From NCBI GenBank assembly GCA_910589385.1, contig CAJUTU010000076.1:1-10270 (forward strand): a DNA stretch of 10,270 nucleotides. The letters are read 5' to 3'. This stretch comes from an uncultured Lachnospiraceae bacterium (lineage in GTDB: Bacteria; Bacillota; Clostridia; Lachnospirales; Lachnospiraceae). Under the pieces are notes generated by a model. It worked only from the letters and a program-made list of their open reading frames with translations. It was not told the DNA's origin and did not search any database. The position numbers and the translations under genes were made by a program. Shown here in pieces: positions 6,749-10,270 of the stretch (positions are counted from its first letter, which is position 1; each line of letters opens with the position of its first letter).

Positions 6749-8665
6749 ATGATCCTAAAGAAAGCAGGATTTATTTCCATTTATATGGCATCTCTTATGG
6801 TGTGCTGCTGTTTTTTGACGGGATGCCAAAACCAGTCGGAAGAAAGCCAGAATCAGGAGTTTCGGAAATTTACAAAAGAAGTCTTCTGCCAGGAAACGGC
6901 ATCGAATACGATCAGTCTGCATTATACCTTGAAAAACCCAGAAAATTATGGAATTAAAGAAATGCCAATTACATATGGGACATTGGAAACAGAGCCGCAG
7001 GATGTACTGGCCTCGGTAGAAAATATCAGACAGTCTATGGAAGAGTTTGATTATCAGAAATTATCCGTACAGAATCAGTTGACATATGATGTTCTGGATT
7101 ATTATCTTGGAAGTCTGGAGGAGGAAAGCAGATTTATGCTTTATGAGGAACCTCTGGGGCTTGTCAGCGGGATACACACACAGCTTCCGGTAGTGCTTTC
7201 GGAATATCAGTTTTATGAGAAGGAGGATGTGGATATTTATCTGGATCTGCTTAAGGAAACACCAGATTACTTTCAGTCCGTCATCGCGTTTGAAGAGGCA
7301 AAATCAAGTGCAGGATTATTTATGTCTGAAAGTGCGGCGCAGCAAGTGATAGACCAGTGCCAGACATTTATGGGAATGGGGCAGGATAATTATCTGATCT
7401 CTACATTTGTTGAGCGGATAGGGCAGGTGAAAGGGCTGACTGATGAGGAGAAGGGGATATATATCCAGAGAAATGCCCTGATGCTTACCAGCTATGTGCT
7501 TCCTGCGTACAGCCGTTTGTCTGCGGCAGTACAAAAACTGATGAATACGGGAAGCAACGAACAGGGTCTGTGCTATTTTCCAGAGGGAAAGGAATATTAT
7601 GAGCAGGTTGTGCGGTCTTCTACGGGGTCAGAACGGTCGGTATGGGAAATGAAGGCATTGACCCAGCAGCAGATTCTGGAGGATTTAGAGGCGATGGAGC
7701 GTGTCCTGGGGATTACAGGAGATGAGGGACAAAATACCGGGCAGATCAGCGGAGAAAATGCGGCACAGCAGGATGCAGGACAGAGTGAAGGGCAAAGTAC
7801 AGTGCAGAATAATGGAGGAAATACGGCAAAGCAGGATGGCAGTGAGAATATGGTGCAGGAGAGTGTGCCGAAGAAGGTTGCTTCATTGATCGGGAATCCA
7901 GAGGAGGCACATGAGGCGGCAGCTATGGATATGGCGAATCCGGTCAGTATTTTAAATGGTCTGAAAAAAGAGATTGCAAATGCATTTCCTATGGCGCCTG
8001 ATACTACGGTCAGTGTGAAATATGTGCCAGAGGCTCTGCAGGCCCAGCTAAGCCCGGCATTTTATATGATCCCGGCAATTGACAGCTATAAAGAGAATGT
8101 GATTTATGTGAATCAGGCACATATGGGAAATGCGTTGACTTTGTTTACTACACTTGCACATGAAGGGTTTCCAGGACACCTATATCAGACAGTATATTAT
8201 GCAGGAACTAAGCCGGATCCGCTGCGCAGTATGTTCAGTATCGGCGGCTATATTGAAGGATGGGCAACCTATGCTGAGATGTGCAGCTATTACCTGGCGC
8301 CCATTACGAAAGAGCAGGCCACGATTCTGCAAAAGAACAGTTCTATTATCCTGGGGCTGTATACACTCACAGATATTGGTATTCATTATGAAGGATGGAG
8401 CAGAGTTGATACGATGGCATTTTTATCCAATTATGGGATCCAGGATGTAGATGCGGTAAACAGGATTTATGATTTGATTCTTGGTTCGCCGGGAAATTAT
8501 GCAAAATATTATATCGGTTACGTGGAATTTCTGGAATTGAAAAAAGAGTATGCGGCGGAAAAAGGTACAGAATTTTTACAAAAGGAATTTCATGAAGACG
8601 TGCTGGCAACCGGACCGGCGCCGTTTGAACTGGTGGAGAAATATATGGGGAAGCTGGCGGAGTGA
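6749..8665 (+). CDS. DUF885 family lipoprotein, putative zinc metallopeptidase
   Basis: The protein is 638 residues from the preferred start (654 from ATG 6701). A signal peptide begins MILKK, has a hydrophobic core and ends in the lipobox LTGC with C26, so it should be lipid-anchored on the outer face of the membrane. The body matches the DUF885 family. The late motif HEGFPGH (471-477) has an HExxxGH pattern, followed by EGWATYAE with E503. Together these resemble a gluzincin-type zinc site, suggesting peptidase activity; substrate and function are unknown. Residues about 325-376 form a Gly/Gln/Asn-rich, Ser/Asp-containing linker with an internal imperfect repeat, which looks like an insertion between the N-terminal helical part and the catalytic part. 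The gene ends in tandem stops (TGA TAG) and spmA starts 34 nt later, so the two are probably co-transcribed. This places it beside sporulation genes, but a spore role is only inferred. Confidence 0.87.
   Translation: MILKKAGFISIYMASLMVCCCFLTGCQNQSEESQNQEFRKFTKEVFCQETASNTISLHYTLKNPENYGIKEMPITYGTLETEPQDVLASVENIRQSMEEFDYQKLSVQNQLTYDVLDYYLGSLEEESRFMLYEEPLGLVSGIHTQLPVVLSEYQFYEKEDVDIYLDLLKETPDYFQSVIAFEEAKSSAGLFMSESAAQQVIDQCQTFMGMGQDNYLISTFVERIGQVKGLTDEEKGIYIQRNALMLTSYVLPAYSRLSAAVQKLMNTGSNEQGLCYFPEGKEYYEQVVRSSTGSERSVWEMKALTQQQILEDLEAMERVLGITGDEGQNTGQISGENAAQQDAGQSEGQSTVQNNGGNTAKQDGSENMVQESVPKKVASLIGNPEEAHEAAAMDMANPVSILNGLKKEIANAFPMAPDTTVSVKYVPEALQAQLSPAFYMIPAIDSYKENVIYVNQAHMGNALTLFTTLAHEGFPGHLYQTVYYAGTKPDPLRSMFSIGGYIEGWATYAEMCSYYLAPITKEQATILQKNSSIILGLYTLTDIGIHYEGWSRVDTMAFLSNYGIQDVDAVNRIYDLILGSPGNYAKYYIGYVEFLELKKEYAAEKGTEFLQKEFHEDVLATGPAPFELVEKYMGKLAE
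7751..7837 (+). repeat. Imperfect 24-nt repeat inside the DUF885 gene linker
   Basis: Two 24-nt units at 7751-7774 and 7814-7837 match at 21 of 24 bases. They are 63 nt (21 codons) apart in the same reading frame. They encode GENAAQQD (335-342) and GGNTAKQD (356-363). The surrounding 52 residues are rich in G, Q, N, S and D and lack hydrophobic residues, as expected for a flexible spacer. The spacing suggests a decayed tandem duplication. Confidence 0.65.
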
Positions 8666-8699
8666 TAGTATACTTTGTTTTATTCCAGAAGGAGGAGTT

Positions 8700-9314
8700 A
8701 TGAACTATCTTTGGGCAGGTATGATAATTGTAGGAATTATTTTCGGAGCATTTAACGGAAAGATGCCGGAGATTACCAATGAAGCTCTGGACTCTGCGAA
8801 AGAGGCGGTGACGCTGTGCATTACTATGATGGGCGTGATGTCTTTTTGGGTTGGGATGATGGAGATTGCGGAAAAGGCAGGGATTATTGAGGCGGCTTCT
8901 AAGAAAATGAGGCCGCTGCTTAAATTTTTATTTCCCGGGATACCAAAGGGGCATGCGGCGAATGAGCATATTGCGGTGAATTTTATATCTAATTTTCTGG
9001 GGCTGGGCTGGGCGGCGACTCCTGCGGGATTGAAAGCGATGGAGGAATTGGAGAAGCTGGAGGAGGACAGAAGGAGTGGGAGGCTTCCTGGACCGGTGCG
9101 GAAACGGGGGGTGGCAAGTAATGAAATGTGTACGTTTTTGATATTGAATATATCGTCTCTGCAGCTGATCCCGATGAATGTGATCGCTTATCGGTCGCAA
9201 TATGGGAGCGTGAACCCGACGGCGATCGTAGGGCCGGCAATCGTGGCTACGGCGGTGAGTACGGTGGCGGCGGTGGTGTATTGTAAGGTAGTGGAAGGGA
9301 AGCGGAGCGGATAA
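8700..9314 (+). CDS. spmA: Spore maturation protein A
   Basis: This is a 204-residue membrane protein of the nucleoside-recognition (Gate) domain family, partner of SpmB in spore core dehydration. The start MNYLWAGMIIVGIIFGAFNGKMPEIT... is typical, as is TMMGVMSFWVGMMEIAEKAG (42-61). The most conserved block is NEHIAVNFISNFLGLGWAAT (88-107) with TPAGLKAMEELE after it. A later hydrophobic region begins at SNEMCTFLILNISSLQLIP (140-158) and the last membrane segment is about 174-195. A charged stretch (115-138, LEKLEEDRRSGRLPGPVRKR) separates the two halves. The strong AAGGAGGAG ribosome binding site ends 2 nt before the ATG, and the longer upstream reading frame overlaps the DUF885 gene and is rejected. 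The GC-rich 3' half (38 of 60 bases at 9001-9060) contrasts with the AT-rich gene that follows. Confidence 0.94.
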   Translation: MNYLWAGMIIVGIIFGAFNGKMPEITNEALDSAKEAVTLCITMMGVMSFWVGMMEIAEKAGIIEAASKKMRPLLKFLFPGIPKGHAANEHIAVNFISNFLGLGWAATPAGLKAMEELEKLEEDRRSGRLPGPVRKRGVASNEMCTFLILNISSLQLIPMNVIAYRSQYGSVNPTAIVGPAIVATAVSTVAAVVYCKVVEGKRSG

Positions 9315-9328
9315 ACCTCTCCGTTTTT
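9301..9328 (+). terminator. spmA: Intrinsic terminator overlapping the end of spmA
   Basis: AGCGGAG (9301-9307) pairs with CTCCGTT (9319-9325, one G-U), and GG/CC extend the stem past a single mismatch around the loop ATAAA (9311-9315). A T-run extends to 9328. The spmA stop codon TAA (9312-9314) lies in the hairpin loop, so the last codons of the gene form the ascending arm. It should end the DUF885-spmA transcript. Confidence 0.75.
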
Positions 9329-9334
9329 CATTCA

Positions 9335-9380
9335 TTTTGTATATCCAAAGACTCCTTATAATGATTTATCGTGTACAAAA
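9335..9380. repeat. Inverted repeat upstream of the ATPase gene, possible operator
   Basis: TTTTGTA (9335-9341) and TACAAAA (9374-9380) are perfect inverted 7-mers separated by 32 bp. The right arm overlaps the -35 element of the candidate promoter at 9372-9400. This is the arrangement expected of a repressor site or looping operator, but a 7-bp match in AT-rich DNA can arise by chance. Confidence 0.35.
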
Positions 9381-9400
9381 TCTTCGGAACAGGGTATAAT
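9372..9400 (+). promoter_or_regulatory. Sigma-A-like promoter of the ATPase gene
   Basis: TATAAT (9395-9400) is a perfect -10 box. TGTACA (9372-9377), 17 bp upstream, matches the -35 consensus at four of six positions. Transcription would start about 9406-9408 and give a leader of about 36 nt before ATG 9443. A second TATAAT at 9357-9362 has no good -35 partner and may be an additional weak start. Confidence 0.7.
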
Positions 9401-9442
9401 ACAAACAGAAAATAGATTAAAAATTGACTGGAGGCTAGACTA

Positions 9443-10270
9443 ATGGCAATTAAATCGATTGAAATTTTAAATATAATGGTATTTAAGCGTCATTTGAGAA
9501 AGAATAATGCTGCTTTTAAGTCTATAGAAGAAGGGGACTCATTTCATGATGGGTTTAAGATGGAATTTTGTGATGGGATAAATGTTCTGATTGGTGAAAA
9601 TGGAGTTGGAAAGACAACCATTCTAAAAATGATCTATGCCGCAACACAATGGTCAATTAAGCAGACAGATCAGGGAAAAACAAAAAGATTATTACAATTT
9701 TTTTCAAACAGCCTGAAAGATAGTGATGCTTTAAAAAATGCAGAAAATAAAGAAGATTATTGTTATTATAAAGTATCAGACGGAACACACAGTTTTGAAG
9801 ACAGTCTTTCCCATGAAGGTATTTTCAATTACGATCAATGGCTTGGATTAGATATAGAATCTGTCTTTATCCCTACGACAGAAATGTTGTCTCATGCAAA
9901 GGGATTCCTGGCTATGAACCAGAAATATAATATGCCATTTGATGGAACACAGATAGATATTATTGTAAATGCTTCTTTACCAGAGACGCGGGAAATTCCA
10001 TTTGCCATGAGTAAAATCCTTGATAGACTTAGTGCTGTAATTGATGGAACTGTTATTTTGGAAAATGATTCTTTTTATGTATTAAAAAGAGACGGTCAGA
10101 AAGTTGATTTTTCTTTAGAAGCAGAAGGATTGCGTAAATTAGGCCTGCTTTGGAAATTAATACGGAATGGTCTTTTAGAAAAAGGATCAATCCTTTTGTG
10201 GGATGAACCGGAAGCGAATCTAAATCCAGAATTATATCCCCTTGTCGCAGAGATTTTGTTGGAATTACAG
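9443..10270 (+). CDS. OLD/AAA-type ABC ATPase, 3' end beyond window
   Basis: The visible 276 residues belong to the AAA_15/AAA_21, OLD-like group of ABC-fold ATPases. Walker A is GENGVGKTT (51-59) after the strand FCDGINVLI. A family-typical VFIPTTEMLSHAKGF (141-155) follows. SLEAEGLRKLGLLWKLI (224-240) occupies the signature-motif position but is not the classic LSGG form. Walker B with the catalytic Glu is SILLWDEPEANLNPEL (249-264), including the D-loop region. There is no long coiled coil between Walker A and the signature, so it is not an SMC/Rad50 or RecN type. GGAGG (9430-9434) stands 8 nt before the ATG. The sequence is AT-rich: 55 G+C among the 180 bases at 9661-9840. This contrast with the upstream genes suggests a transferred accessory gene. 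Related ATPases occur in phage-defence systems such as PARIS, Septu and Gabija, but also alone. The C-terminus and any partner gene are not visible, so no system is named. Confidence 0.85.
   Translation, partial: MAIKSIEILNIMVFKRHLRKNNAAFKSIEEGDSFHDGFKMEFCDGINVLIGENGVGKTTILKMIYAATQWSIKQTDQGKTKRLLQFFSNSLKDSDALKNAENKEDYCYYKVSDGTHSFEDSLSHEGIFNYDQWLGLDIESVFIPTTEMLSHAKGFLAMNQKYNMPFDGTQIDIIVNASLPETREIPFAMSKILDRLSAVIDGTVILENDSFYVLKRDGQKVDFSLEAEGLRKLGLLWKLIRNGLLEKGSILLWDEPEANLNPELYPLVAEILLELQ

Noticed and set aside
8550..8699. N-terminal extension of SpmA overlapping the DUF885 gene
   Set aside because: The extension is out-of-frame DUF885 coding sequence, and a strong AAGGAGGAG site fixes the start at 8700.

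Overview
The window looks like chromosomal DNA of a spore-forming Clostridia bacterium, most likely a Lachnospiraceae-type gut firmicute. The evidence is the Gram-positive style ribosome binding sites, tRNA genes without an encoded CCA, a Bacillus/Clostridia housekeeping order (decarboxylase, holB, ricT, tRNA methyltransferase, rsmI) and the two spore-maturation genes spmA and spmB. The taxon is inferred from gene content, not from a marker comparison.

Positions 1-537 hold a tRNA cluster: 5'-truncated Val(UAC), Tyr(GUA), Thr(UGU), initiator Met(CAU) and Phe(GAA), closed by a clear intrinsic terminator. A perfect hairpin with a GAAA tetraloop sits between Thr and fMet. Positions 578-5907 hold a plus-strand housekeeping block. 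It starts with a PLP-dependent Orn/Lys/Arg-type decarboxylase, followed by DNA polymerase III delta' (holB), RicT with its cysteine motifs, a TrmN6-type tRNA methyltransferase and RsmI. I see no strong terminator inside the block. The kinase gene (tmk) that lies between the decarboxylase and holB in Bacillus is absent. These genes serve polyamine metabolism, replication, mRNA processing/sporulation, tRNA modification and rRNA modification.

Positions 5979-9328 form a sporulation-associated module. spmB is on the minus strand, convergent with rsmI. Divergent from it are a DUF885 lipoprotein with a metallopeptidase-like HExxxGH motif and then spmA, which ends in a terminator that contains its own stop codon. 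SpmA and SpmB normally act together and are usually encoded side by side; here they are on opposite strands, on either side of the lipoprotein gene.

From about 9335 the sequence changes character. A sigma-A-like promoter with an inverted repeat over its -35 region precedes an AT-rich gene for an OLD/AAA-type ABC ATPase that runs off the right edge. This is the best candidate for an accessory (possibly defence) gene, but its partner genes and C-terminus lie outside the window, so no system can be named. I found no CRISPR array, insertion sequence or integrase.
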